From JAYSYM01 sp964543475 (GTDB lineage: Bacteria; Bdellovibrionota; Bdellovibrionia; Bdellovibrionales; JAMPXM01), in assembly GCA_964543475.1 (NCBI GenBank), contig CAZIYJ010000006.1:62001-126000 (forward strand): DNA of 64,000 nt, given 5' to 3'. Made by a program: the position numbers and the translations under genes. Positions within the stretch are counted from its first letter, which is position 1. The number at the start of each line of letters is the position of its first letter. Below the pieces are notes generated by a model that was given only the letters and a program-made list of their open reading frames with translations, was not told where the DNA came from and made no database searches. Below are positions 7,570 to 15,819 of the stretch, piece by piece.

Positions 7570-9030
7570 ATGAAATATATTTTTGCAGGTACACTAGCGG
7601 TCGCATTAGTAGCGAGCGCTCAACTCGGGTATTCAGGCAACGCAACATGGGAAAAAAAGCTCGCGGTCCAGCTTCGTGAGGTTTCTTCTCCGACTGACGT
7701 GATTGTTGTTTTAAAAGAGAAGGCTGATCTTCATCGGGCAGCACAAATGCGCTCAAAGAATCTTAAAGGTGCTTTCGTTGTAGATTCACTTAAGACTGTT
7801 GCCTATAGAAGTCAGGCGCAGTTGGTGAAGTTGCTTCAGTCTCGCAATGTTGAGTTTCAAGATTTCTTTATCGTTAACGCTATTGCAGTTCGCAGTGCTT
7901 CCCCGGCGCTGATCGAAGAGCTTGCAAAGCGTGATGAAGTTGCAAATGTAGTGACTGATTTGGCACTTCGCCAAAAATCTATTGGTACTCGCATTCACAC
8001 AACAGAAGCATCGGCTCGCGGAGTTGGTGTGAATATTACTTCGACTGGTGCCGAGGCTGTGTGGGCGATGGGAATCAAAGGTGCGGATATCGTAATTGCG
8101 GGTCAAGATACTGGCGTTGATTGGGATCATCCGGCATTGATCAATCACTATCGCGGAAGTGTTCGCGGTGGTGTTTCTCACATTGGAAACTGGCACGATT
8201 CGATTCGCACCACGATCAGCGGGTCAACTAATCCTTGCGGACTAAATTCTGCTGAGCCTTGTGACGATCATGGGCACGGAACTCACACTGTTGGAACAAT
8301 GCTTGGGCACGACGGCGCTGACAATATAATTGGTATGGCTCCAGAAGCAAAATGGATCGCTTGCCGAAACATGGATAACGGCTACGGCAAACCATCTACT
8401 TATATTGAGTGCTATGAGTGGTTCATTGCTCCTGCAGGTGATTCATCTCTTGCTCCTCATGTAATCAATAACTCATGGGGTTGTCCTTCTTCAGAAGGTT
8501 GCACCGGCGCAGAGATTAAACCGGTTCTAGAAGCAGTTTATGCTGCAGGAATCATGAACGTTGTGAGTGCAGGAAACGAAGGTCCAGGTTGTTCTACGAT
8601 TAGTGCTCAGCCGGCTACCGTTAGCGACTTCGGATTTTCAGTTGGTGCTCATAACCATCGAACAAATGGAATTGCGAGTTTCTCAAGTCGCGGTCCATCG
8701 ACTCTTGATGGCCAAGTTGGTCCCGACATCACGGCTCCGGGAGTCTCGATTCGATCAAGCGTTCCAGGCGGAAAATATGAAGAAGCATTTTGGAGCGGAA
8801 CAAGCATGGCTGGTCCACACGTAGCCGGCGCTGTTGCTCTTTTGTGGTCGGCTCAGCCTAAATTGGTGGGCGACATAGACCGTACGACAGAGATACTTCG
8901 TTCGACTGCTATTGCCTCGGGTACTCCGCAAAACTGTGGTGGAGTGGGTGGGACAGCGACTCCAAATAATACGTTCGGATACGGACGATTGAACGTTGAA
9001 GCTGCAGTTAAAAAGGCGTTATCTCTATAG
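7570..9030 (+). CDS. Secreted subtilisin-like serine protease (S8)
   Basis: 486 residues. A Sec signal peptide (1-19) and an inhibitor_I9-like propeptide (about 40-130, VIVVLKEKADL...DEVANVVTD) precede the S8 catalytic domain. The triad is visible: Asp180 in AGQDTGVDWDHP, His236 in DDHGHGTHTVG, Ser412 in SGTSMAGPHVAGA; the oxyanion Asn is in VINNSWGCPS. Cys residues around GCPSSEGC and CRNMDNG may form disulfides. The short C-terminus after the catalytic domain (YGRLNVEAAVKKAL) shows no extra adhesion domain. ATG is preceded by GGGGGA. Probably exported and self-activated, degrading proteins outside the cell or in a prey-derived compartment (the latter inferred). A long perfect hairpin follows the stop. 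Confidence 0.95.
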   Translation: MKYIFAGTLAVALVASAQLGYSGNATWEKKLAVQLREVSSPTDVIVVLKEKADLHRAAQMRSKNLKGAFVVDSLKTVAYRSQAQLVKLLQSRNVEFQDFFIVNAIAVRSASPALIEELAKRDEVANVVTDLALRQKSIGTRIHTTEASARGVGVNITSTGAEAVWAMGIKGADIVIAGQDTGVDWDHPALINHYRGSVRGGVSHIGNWHDSIRTTISGSTNPCGLNSAEPCDDHGHGTHTVGTMLGHDGADNIIGMAPEAKWIACRNMDNGYGKPSTYIECYEWFIAPAGDSSLAPHVINNSWGCPSSEGCTGAEIKPVLEAVYAAGIMNVVSAGNEGPGCSTISAQPATVSDFGFSVGAHNHRTNGIASFSSRGPSTLDGQVGPDITAPGVSIRSSVPGGKYEEAFWSGTSMAGPHVAGAVALLWSAQPKLVGDIDRTTEILRSTAIASGTPQNCGGVGGTATPNNTFGYGRLNVEAAVKKALSL

Positions 9031-9067
9031 CAGCCGCCATAGTTCTGCCGCTTAGTTAAAGTAAGTC

Positions 9068-9100
9068 TTTAAGTGCGTCTCACGTTGAGACGCACTTAAA
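9068..9100 (+). terminator. 15-bp perfect hairpin after the subtilase gene (contains GTCTCA/TGAGAC core)
   Basis: Stem 9068-9082 pairs perfectly with 9086-9100 around a CGT loop. The core is GTCTCA-CGT-TGAGAC. No clean U-tract follows, so termination is likely but not certain. The last four bases of the right arm (TAAA, 9097-9100) also form the -35 of the FliA-type promoter that follows. Confidence 0.6.
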
Positions 9101-9123
9101 TATCAAGCTGTTTTAGCCGATAA
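9097..9123 (+). promoter_or_regulatory. FliA (sigma-28) promoter, near-perfect consensus
   Basis: TAAA at 9097-9100, exactly 15 bases, then GCCGATAA at 9116-9123: a match to the core TAAA-N15-GCCGATAA sigma-28 pattern. Transcription should start around 9129-9131, and the next gene's ATG is at 9131, so the mRNA is predicted to be leaderless. No Shine-Dalgarno sequence is present in between. Confidence 0.8.
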
Positions 9124-9130
9124 GTTCTCT

Positions 9131-9415
9131 ATGAAGGCGCAATCCAAAATTCTAATCCTCATAGCACTCATTTTCTCTACTGCAGCTTGCGGTAAAGTCA
9201 GCGGGACTATTGGCGGAAAGAAAAAGCGACCTATCGTAAGCTTCCTTGAAAAAGGTGCTGGCTCAGAAATCGTTTCTAGCTCTGAGCAATCGACGCTAAC
9301 GATTGGTGGATATCGAGTTCAATCTTCTGCGGGAAGCACTCTCGATAAACTTCAAGCAACAACCTCTGGCGGCTACAAAGTTCAAATGACCGTTCAGGGC
9401 GTCATCCTCGAATAA
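9131..9415 (+). CDS. Small lipoprotein under FliA-type promoter
   Basis: 94 residues with a lipoprotein signal MKAQSKILILIALIFSTAAC (lipobox TAAC, Cys20), a Lys-rich segment GGKKKRP, and a compact Ser/Gly/Gln-rich body. The body contains a repeated pattern, GGYRVQSSAG and GGYKVQMTVQ, suggesting two beta hairpins. There is no usual leader: the ATG is about seven bases after the -10 box GCCGATAA. It is bounded upstream by a long hairpin and downstream by a convergent gene, so it is a monocistronic unit. I do not recognise a family. Expression with the flagellar sigma factor suggests a role in the motile phase (inference). Confidence 0.8.
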   Translation: MKAQSKILILIALIFSTAACGKVSGTIGGKKKRPIVSFLEKGAGSEIVSSSEQSTLTIGGYRVQSSAGSTLDKLQATTSGGYKVQMTVQGVILE

Positions 9416-9439
9416 ATCACAAAACGTAGTTCATACATT

Positions 9440-10300
9440 TTAGGCGGCGGTGGTGATGAGCCACTGGTTGAGTGTCTGCTTTTCTGATGAGCTCAGGGCG
9501 ACGAAGTTGAAAGTGTATTCGGCGCCATCTTGCTGATGGAACTTCAAACGTAAATTTACTGAACCTAGAGTGAGTTCAATTGTGCGCAAAGTAATTTCAG
9601 GTGGCGCAGGTGAAATTGCACGAACCTTTATTCCAGCCTCAGAAATGTCGCTCACTGTCGCCCAATTTCCGAAGCCTTCAAAATTCACATAAACTTTTTT
9701 TGCCGACTGATGAGAAGTAATCGGAGTGACCTTCGAAGCCTGAGGAGCAGGTGGAGGTGCTGGCATAGCTGCCGGCGCAGGAGTTTTAATTGATTCAACT
9801 TGTGGCGCTGCTATGAACACAGAGCCATTTTGCGTGACGACTTCGACCACCTTAGGCGCTTCAGGAGTAACAGCTTTTGGAGGAGCTGCGTCTGCCGAAG
9901 GTTCAAGTTTAGTTCGAGGCTTTAATACTATTTGGTCAGCTACGAAGAAGAAGAATAGAACGTTTGTTCCGAGAAACAGCCATGTCGTGTTGTCGCGAAT
10001 ACCAGCGTTGAGTTGTGTGAACTGAAGAATGATATAGGCGCCAAGAAGGCCGAGCGTATACTTCCAGGCGCTGATGGCTCCGCGAAGCATGAGAACGCCA
10101 ATGATGACGCTCGCAATTTGCAGAATCTGTTGCGGAGCAGGAGCGCTCTTAAAAAACTGCCAGCAGTAAGCAAGTAAGAACTTCTTTTCAATGTTGGGTA
10201 TTTCAAGCACTGAGCTAGCAGTATTGAAAAATGGAGCCATTATAAGGGCGATCCCGAAGAAGCGAATGACCCATTTGCGTTCGAAAATTTTTGCGAACAT
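9440..10300 (-). CDS. Membrane protein with C-terminal PilZ-like domain
   Basis: 286 residues. Three or four hydrophobic segments in the first 125 residues are followed by an Ala/Pro-rich linker (about 130-190) and a C-terminal domain of about 95 residues. That domain contains KVYVNFEGFGNWATVSDISEAGIKVRAIS, whose DISEAGIKV part matches the D/NxSxxG motif of PilZ domains (the run is described here, residues about 193-221). The upstream RxxxR arginine motif needed for canonical c-di-GMP binding is not obvious, so this may be a degenerate PilZ. It starts four bases after the stop of the coiled-coil membrane protein gene and surely forms an operon with it. c-di-GMP dependent control of an inner-membrane assembly is plausible but unproven. 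Confidence 0.75.
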   Translation of the reverse strand: MFAKIFERKWVIRFFGIALIMAPFFNTASSVLEIPNIEKKFLLAYCWQFFKSAPAPQQILQIASVIIGVLMLRGAISAWKYTLGLLGAYIILQFTQLNAGIRDNTTWLFLGTNVLFFFFVADQIVLKPRTKLEPSADAAPPKAVTPEAPKVVEVVTQNGSVFIAAPQVESIKTPAPAAMPAPPPAPQASKVTPITSHQSAKKVYVNFEGFGNWATVSDISEAGIKVRAISPAPPEITLRTIELTLGSVNLRLKFHQQDGAEYTFNFVALSSSEKQTLNQWLITTAA

Positions 10301-10303
10301 GGG

Positions 10304-11143
10304 TTAAACTGCTTTCTCGTCCTTTTCAGGAACAAAACGCATGTGAACTACTTGGCTATCGGCGGGCGGCACCACAGCAAGCGGTGCTGAAGGTTCAGCA
10401 GCCACAGTAGGCTGAGGAGTCGCCGTTTGAGTTGCGACAACTGAAGATTCTTTTCTTGCGCGAGCTTGGAGAGCTTCACTCGATGCGATAACAAGTGAAA
10501 TCGCAAGCGGGTCAAACACCAGGACTAAAAGTAAAATCAGATATTTTACAACGTTGTCGATATCGACTTTGAATGCCTTAGAGATGTAAATGAGTGGGCC
10601 AACTTTCATCTTTACTTCGAGTACTTTTAAATTCGAAGCATCGATTTGGCCTGAAACAGTCGCGATGTTTTTATTTAACTCTGCAATCGCTGGCTCGATC
10701 TCTTTTCTTGCTTCCATCCTCTTGGTTACGCGGCTTGCAGGAATCTCATCGATTGTGCGATTGAGGCGAGTGATCTCATTGTTGTGGCGATCTAATTGTC
10801 CCTGAAGAGCGCTCAACTTCAATTGTTCACCTTCAAGAACCGCAGACGCTGACTGATAGGCGTTTGATAAGTGACCGTAAATACCCATGCTAGTAATAAT
10901 GCTCAGCACAGCAACGGCACCAACTAAGTAAGATTTAAAAATAGTATTAAGCGCCTGCCAACGTTGGTGAAGATAGGCAGCCAAAGTGAATTTTGCTAAT
11001 TCAAGTGCGCTTGCCATTAAAATTACGCTGATTGCTGCGCCAGAAAATAGATCACGAAGACCAAAAATCGAAAACGCAGCACCAAGTACTGAAACGGAAA
11101 TTGCAGAAATGATAAGTCCGAGGACGACCCATGTAGCTACCAT
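10304..11143 (-). CDS. Membrane protein with periplasmic/cytoplasmic coiled coil
   Basis: 279 residues. N-terminal hydrophobic helices (about 3-25, 33-55, 72-92), then a long coiled coil (about 98-190, e.g. LEGEQLKLSALQGQLDRHNN), a further membrane segment (VVKYLILLLVLVFDPLAISL) and an Ala/Pro-rich, Gln-containing tail. The architecture resembles poorly characterised phage and proteobacterial membrane coiled-coil proteins. It is the upstream partner of the PilZ-like gene, with a 3-bp gap. No enzymatic motif. Function unknown; a scaffold or sensor whose output passes to the PilZ partner is conceivable. Confidence 0.75.
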   Translation of the reverse strand: MVATWVVLGLIISAISVSVLGAAFSIFGLRDLFSGAAISVILMASALELAKFTLAAYLHQRWQALNTIFKSYLVGAVAVLSIITSMGIYGHLSNAYQSASAVLEGEQLKLSALQGQLDRHNNEITRLNRTIDEIPASRVTKRMEARKEIEPAIAELNKNIATVSGQIDASNLKVLEVKMKVGPLIYISKAFKVDIDNVVKYLILLLVLVFDPLAISLVIASSEALQARARKESSVVATQTATPQPTVAAEPSAPLAVVPPADSQVVHMRFVPEKDEKAV

Positions 11144-11213
11144 GACTAACTATTCGGAAATTGCGGGCGCATTCTTGACGAAAACAAAGTAACACTGGAC
11201 CACAGTCGGGGTG

Positions 11214-11693
11214 CTAGCTTACGCCAAGAATTTCGTACTCTTGAATGCGGGCGCCAATTTGAATTACAGCTTCGTCGCCAGCCTTAGTACCGACCAAAGC
11301 TTGGCCAAGAGGTGAGTTCGGAGTGATAACGCTAATTGAATTCCCGTCGTGAGACAGCGTGAGGCCACCGCCACCGGGCATAAGAAATAGAAACTGATTC
11401 TTTCCGTTATGCTCAACTTCAACCAAGGCAGTTGCAGCGATTGGTTCATCTTTATTAAATTCTTTTATTTCAACTTTACGCACGGCCAGCAACTGCCTTT
11501 CAATTTCTGCAGCCCTCTTTGCTTGGGCGCCTGCTAAATAAGAAGCTTCTAAAGCTCGCGTATCGTACTCATTTTCAGGCGTACTTTCTTCGTTCGTAGC
11601 TGCATCGTGGGTTGCTTTGGCAGCGACCTTCATTGCTTCTAAATCGATCTCAAGCTGCTTACAAATTGCTTCAACGAGAATTGCTTTATTCAT
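11214..11693 (-). CDS. GreA/GreB-family transcription factor-like protein
   Basis: 159 residues. The N-terminal half is a helical hairpin (MNKAILVEAICKQLEID ... YLAGAQAKRAAEIERQL) and the C-terminal half reads as a GreA/Rnk-type FKBP-like domain, with the hallmark segment ITPNSPLGQALVGTKAGDEAV. Classical Gre factors bind the RNA polymerase secondary channel and rescue backtracked complexes through acidic residues at the coiled-coil tip; here the tip region has the acidic run NEESTPENEYD. Similar proteins are often mis-annotated as 3-oxoacyl-ACP synthase. Whether it is a true cleavage factor or a paralogue such as a Gre-fold regulator cannot be told. The divergent DUF454 gene begins 49 bp away. 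Confidence 0.85.
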   Translation of the reverse strand: MNKAILVEAICKQLEIDLEAMKVAAKATHDAATNEESTPENEYDTRALEASYLAGAQAKRAAEIERQLLAVRKVEIKEFNKDEPIAATALVEVEHNGKNQFLFLMPGGGGLTLSHDGNSISVITPNSPLGQALVGTKAGDEAVIQIGARIQEYEILGVS

Positions 11694-11742
11694 ATATATT
11701 GTAAAGTATCACGGTTACGAGCCAGAGGGGAGGGAGTTTGTG

Positions 11743-12123
11743 ATGACTCAAACCAAAAAGAAAATATACCTCGCCGCAGGCTTCATTTCGTTTGGGCTTG
11801 GAATCATCGGCCTCCTTCTGCCGATCATGCCGACTGCTCCTTTTATTATTTTGGCCGCCTTCTTTTTTTCTCGAGGGTCTAAGAAATGGCATCAATGGCT
11901 CATCACTCACCCTCGGTGGGGCTCACTCATCATTGATTGGGAAACAAATCGAGTAATTCGAAAAAAACATAAAATTCTATCGACTGTCTTAATCTCAGGG
12001 TCAGTCATTTCAGTGACTGTTTTTGCTCCGTATCTTTGGCTTAAGTTAAGTTGCTACGCGATTTTCGTCTGCGCACTTCTCTTTATCTGGACACGTAATT
12101 CAGAACCAACTCCGCCGCTGTAG
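11743..12123 (+). CDS. DUF454 (YbaN-like) membrane protein
   Basis: 126 residues from ATG 11743, preceded by GGGAGTTTGTG; the open frame extends upstream into the gre-like gene but that part is not credible. The DUF454 signature is clear: an N-terminal helix AGFISFGLGIIGLLLPIMPT, then APFIILAAFFFSRGSKKWHQW and HPRWGSLIIDWETNRVI, followed by two further transmembrane helices. Inner-membrane protein of unknown function, normally of this length. Confidence 0.9.
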   Translation: MTQTKKKIYLAAGFISFGLGIIGLLLPIMPTAPFIILAAFFFSRGSKKWHQWLITHPRWGSLIIDWETNRVIRKKHKILSTVLISGSVISVTVFAPYLWLKLSCYAIFVCALLFIWTRNSEPTPPL

Positions 12124-12240
12124 CGGATTTCCTGTAGCTAGACCTGCCGCAGACCTTTGTCGAATTTTTCATTTTCCTCAGGGAACTCGTCTTTCGGTTC
12201 ACAATCCTAGGTGAGAAACTGAATCTTCCAGGAGGATCTT

Positions 12241-13482
12241 CTGAGAATTCTTTTTCTTTTATTCGCTTTAGCGTTTATATCTGCGTGTGCGCCAAAATCT
12301 TCAGAGACTCAAATTAGCTTTGAGAATTCTTCTCCCGACGTTCACTTTGAATCAGTAGATGATGAAGGTTCATTTTTAGATCACCAAGTTATCGATGACC
12401 CGATGCGATCGACTTACGATCAGGGCGTTTGGCAAAAATCAAATGAGAGTTCTGCAGAAACAATGGGAACCGACAACAGTATTATCAATCGAGTTAATAT
12501 TGTGTTCATTGGTGACGGCTATACATCTGCGCAGCTTGCTCAATACAAAAAAGATGTCGATTCCAATATCGAGCGACTCTCTTTGGTTGAACCATTTAAA
12601 AATTATCTCGACTATTTTAGGTTTCATCGAGTCGACGTCGTGTCTAAAGAGTCGGGAATCTCGCACGAAGTAAAAGGACAAATCAAAAAAACAGCGCTTG
12701 GAATGAATTTCTATTGTGGCGGGCTTCAACGACTTCTTTGCATCAATGCAAACAAAGCGATGAGTGAGGCTCAAAACGCGCCTAAAGTTGATTCGGTTTT
12801 TGCTCTCGCTAACACCAGTGTCTACGGTGGCGCTGGATATCGCTCGCCCGCGATCGCAACACTTGCTGCGCGAAATCCATCGGCACTTGAATTAGCGCTC
12901 CATGAGTTTGCTCACTCATTTGCGCAATTAGCTGACGAATATGATGTTGAGGGGACCGGAACAGGATGTTCAGCCGCGGCAAACGTGAGTTCAAAAAATA
13001 GCTCAGAGCTAATTTCAGACAAAAGCAAATGGTTCCGTTGGCTCGATATTCCAAGTGTAGGATCGTTCAAAGGCTCTTGCTATTCTTTAAAGTATTATCG
13101 ACCAACAGAAAATTCAAAAATGCGATCGCTTGGTCGCCCTTTTGAAGAGGTCAATGCTGAGCAGATGGTGATATCAATCTACAAAAAAGTAAAACCCATC
13201 GAGTTCGCAACAAAAGAAGGAACACTTCGTGGCCACCAAATCATCGAAGCACGAGCGATGAAGCCTTCGTCTCATAAACTTTCAATTAAATGGACGGTCG
13301 ATTCAAAAGAAGTCACTTCGTTAGCAGGGAGCGAAAAGTTCGATTCGCTGAAGTTAGGCCTAGCTTCTGGCAAGACCTATAAGGTCAGCGTTAGCGTCAT
13401 TGATCGCACTGCTGCCGTTCGCGATGAAAGCGCTCGCGCAAAATACATGACGCAAACGCTGAAGTGGAAACTTAAGCTCTGA
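12241..13482 (+). CDS. M64-family metallopeptidase lipoprotein, apparent CTG start
   Basis: Peptidase of the IgA-peptidase M64 family; residue positions are for the 413-residue protein. The zinc motif HEFAHSFAQLADEY begins at His221 and matches the family pattern HExxH...LxDEY. Upstream is FIGDGYTSAQLAQYKKD, also typical. The first ATG (12403) would leave a protein without any signal peptide. The same frame is open back to 12223 and from 12241 encodes a perfect lipoprotein leader, LRILFLLFALAFISAC, with lipobox ISAC. The only start candidate with good spacing is CTG at 12241, five bases after AGGAGG; no ATG, GTG or TTG exists in frame there. Either CTG is used or a base error has destroyed the start. 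Likely anchored to the outer membrane facing the periplasm or surface. Confidence 0.8.
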   Translation: MRILFLLFALAFISACAPKSSETQISFENSSPDVHFESVDDEGSFLDHQVIDDPMRSTYDQGVWQKSNESSAETMGTDNSIINRVNIVFIGDGYTSAQLAQYKKDVDSNIERLSLVEPFKNYLDYFRFHRVDVVSKESGISHEVKGQIKKTALGMNFYCGGLQRLLCINANKAMSEAQNAPKVDSVFALANTSVYGGAGYRSPAIATLAARNPSALELALHEFAHSFAQLADEYDVEGTGTGCSAAANVSSKNSSELISDKSKWFRWLDIPSVGSFKGSCYSLKYYRPTENSKMRSLGRPFEEVNAEQMVISIYKKVKPIEFATKEGTLRGHQIIEARAMKPSSHKLSIKWTVDSKEVTSLAGSEKFDSLKLGLASGKTYKVSVSVIDRTAAVRDESARAKYMTQTLKWKLKL

Positions 13483-13487
13483 TTCGC

Positions 13488-14783
13488 TTAGAAATGGCCG
13501 TAGTAGAGCCAGCGATAGTAATCATTTAAGTTGTCAGGGTACCAGATGTTGCCAAGGTGTCCGCCAGTTGGATAAATCATCGCACGTTTTCCGAAAAGCC
13601 CGTCGAGCCAGTAACCTTGGCCGTTGGTTAGCAGCATGTCATCCATGTTGTGCATCAGAAAAATATTCTTAGACGACTTTAACACGTTCGCCAGTGCAGT
13701 GAGGCTGTTAGCTTCGTTCAGATATTCAAGTGAGAACGGCTCGCTTTTCGTTTGAACTGCGTGCGCGCTGAAGAACTTTAGAACGTAATCTTCGTAAGAG
13801 TATTTCTTCGCTGCGCGTCTTCGCGCAATTTCAGAATGCCGATGCGCAACCGACCCCTCGATTTCAACTTGCGGAAGAATTCCTAAGTCATTGACTGCTT
13901 GGCTTGCGAGAATTGCAGAAGGAAGATTAAAGCTGAGGGCTTTTCCGATAAGTGCAAATCTTTGCTCCGAAGTCATTTTAAGCGACTTGCTGAATTCAAC
14001 GTGTGACTCAGGTGTAGTTAGGATTTTAGTGAATTTGCCAATGAGCTTGTGAAAGCGTAAAGCCAATTTAATTAAACTCTTAAGACTAATCTGTTTAGTC
14101 GCCTTGGTGCGCTTGTCGATTGTGCGAATCGCGTGAAGCAGATCAACTGGAGGATTAATTAAAAGTGTTGAATCAATGTGGAGTGCCTCTGACCCAGAAC
14201 GAAGTGCACGCTGATCTGCTGCCTCGATAAATGCCGCAAGCAACGCTCCGTGTGAGTAGCCTACTAAGTTTATTTTTTCGTAATGGTGACCTTTAGCTGC
14301 TAAGTCACTTTTAATTTTAGCGAGAGCTTTGTAAATGTCAGCGCCATCTTCTGCAGAGCCTCCCACTAGGCCAGTCGAGCTTGATGAGATAATGAAATTC
14401 TCGTTCACAACATTCGGAACAACAACGGCATCGACCGCTCGCATTTGAGTTTGGTTCGCTAAGAAAGTTGAGTATCCGCTTTTAGTATCGCCGCCGATTC
14501 CACTGATGATGAAAACAAGTTGTTTCGTCGGCCAAGGAGACGGGTAGTATTTCACAAGAAGGTCGCGATGGTCTCTAAACCCTCGGATCTTTCGGTTCTC
14601 GAGCCTGATTCTCATTTCTTGAGTTTCGCTCTTGGGAGTGTGAAGGGCAGTTGAGGCAACAGTTGCTTCGTCCGCGTCAACGATCGGGTATTTATAATTC
14701 TCTTTGCTGATAATCTTTGCGTCAGCAGCAAGTGAGAAAAGTAAAGTTACTATCAATGCAGGAATCAATTTTTGAAGAGACAT
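13488..14783 (-). CDS. Exported alpha/beta-hydrolase-like protein
   Basis: 431 residues from ATG 14783, which has GGAGAG just upstream and opens a proper signal peptide (MSLQKLIPALIVTLLFSLAADA-K); the frame extends 30 codons further upstream without support. The serine hydrolase nucleophile elbow is INLVGYSHGALLAAF, and an oxyanion-type segment LVFIISGIGGDTKSGYS precedes it. A C-terminal MHNMDDMLL and GGHLGNIW could supply the acid and the histidine. Substrate unknown; exported esterase or lipase activity is plausible. Convergent with the M64 gene, only 5 bp apart. Confidence 0.75.
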   Translation of the reverse strand: MSLQKLIPALIVTLLFSLAADAKIISKENYKYPIVDADEATVASTALHTPKSETQEMRIRLENRKIRGFRDHRDLLVKYYPSPWPTKQLVFIISGIGGDTKSGYSTFLANQTQMRAVDAVVVPNVVNENFIISSSSTGLVGGSAEDGADIYKALAKIKSDLAAKGHHYEKINLVGYSHGALLAAFIEAADQRALRSGSEALHIDSTLLINPPVDLLHAIRTIDKRTKATKQISLKSLIKLALRFHKLIGKFTKILTTPESHVEFSKSLKMTSEQRFALIGKALSFNLPSAILASQAVNDLGILPQVEIEGSVAHRHSEIARRRAAKKYSYEDYVLKFFSAHAVQTKSEPFSLEYLNEANSLTALANVLKSSKNIFLMHNMDDMLLTNGQGYWLDGLFGKRAMIYPTGGHLGNIWYPDNLNDYYRWLYYGHF

Positions 14784-14955
14784 CTCTCCACTCCAGTTCT
14801 TATTCACGCTAGTTAAGTCGGCGGATAGTAGATACAAAGCCTTAAGCCTGCAAGCGAGTGTTGATTTCTTCAAATCTTGTGAAGAGAGTGCAGGAGTGAG
14901 CTCTGGGGGAGACCTGAAAATTTTGTGTGTGGAGTTTCAGCCTCAATAAACTTAA

Positions 14956-15726
14956 CTACGGCTTGAACCAACATCGAGGGCGAAAGCCAACCGGCTCTCG
15001 ACCTTGCCAGCAAACGTTTTTTGATGGGTCTAAGACATCTGGGTTGAGAGAGAGGTCAGAATTACAGGTGGCGCCTGCGAGGTAAGTATCTAGACGGCAC
15101 TGAGAGTTTGCGTGTGATGCTCGAGTCTTCGAAACTACAGTTTGATCTGGCGTCGCAAACGAAGGAGGTAATCCTTTCTTTTCGATCATGTGAAAGAATT
15201 TTGCGGCTGATTGCCCGGCCATTCCCACTCGCTCGCAGGTTCGTTGGTCTGCAGGAGCTTTAAATGTTTCTGAGCATTTGGTGGCAAGAACCGGATCGAC
15301 ATCTGACGCTGGAAGAGGGTTCTGAGGATCAAGAACTCGCTTTAGACATTTGGCGGCCGCAAAGTAGTCGCTTTGCCCTTCAAATGACGGCCAATCGTAG
15401 CCTTCAGGAATAGGTGCTCCGCCAATATGATGGCCAAGTTCGTGGCAAACAAAAAGAAGAAATGCATCTTCGGTGATCAAACTGTGGCGGGCTAAGCCTC
15501 CGTAAACTTCAACAATGAAAGTTTCACCTTCTCGGTCGGCGAAAGCATTTGCGGTTCCGTCGATCCAATCCTTTTCGATTTCGAGGGTTTGGCCTTTAGC
15601 TCTGAAGTACGGCTGGTAAGTCGATTCGATGCGAGCCAATGCGCGGTCAAAATCGGCTTCGGTCATATTAGAAGCGTTGGCACTAACCGCAAATGAGAGA
15701 AGGAAAAGGCATATCGTTTTTCTCAT
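14956..15726 (-). CDS. Secreted HExxH zinc metalloprotease (paralogue A)
   Basis: 256 residues. Signal peptide MRKTICLFLLSFAVSANA, then a compact protease domain with the zinc motif CHELGHHIGGAPIP (His95, Glu96, His99) and a downstream FEGQSDYFAAAKCL that probably gives the third ligand Glu. The C-terminal part has paired cysteines and the phrase SQCRLDTYLAGATC, ending in CWFK. The same order (YGGLARH, CHExGHHxGGAP, EGQSDYFA, QCRLDTY.AG, CWFK) is found in the 324-residue protein at 54759-55733, so these are paralogues. The organisation resembles M48-like peptidases but has no transmembrane segments. Probably a secreted, disulfide-stabilised protease. Confidence 0.85.
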   Translation of the reverse strand: MRKTICLFLLSFAVSANASNMTEADFDRALARIESTYQPYFRAKGQTLEIEKDWIDGTANAFADREGETFIVEVYGGLARHSLITEDAFLLFVCHELGHHIGGAPIPEGYDWPSFEGQSDYFAAAKCLKRVLDPQNPLPASDVDPVLATKCSETFKAPADQRTCERVGMAGQSAAKFFHMIEKKGLPPSFATPDQTVVSKTRASHANSQCRLDTYLAGATCNSDLSLNPDVLDPSKNVCWQGREPVGFRPRCWFKP

Positions 15727-15819
15727 TCTCTTGGTCTATCGCATTAGGTGCCGTTGCTCCAGCGATTATTAGTTACATGAGTTTAATTGCGTCCTAAACT
15801 TCGCTAAAGGATTAAAACA

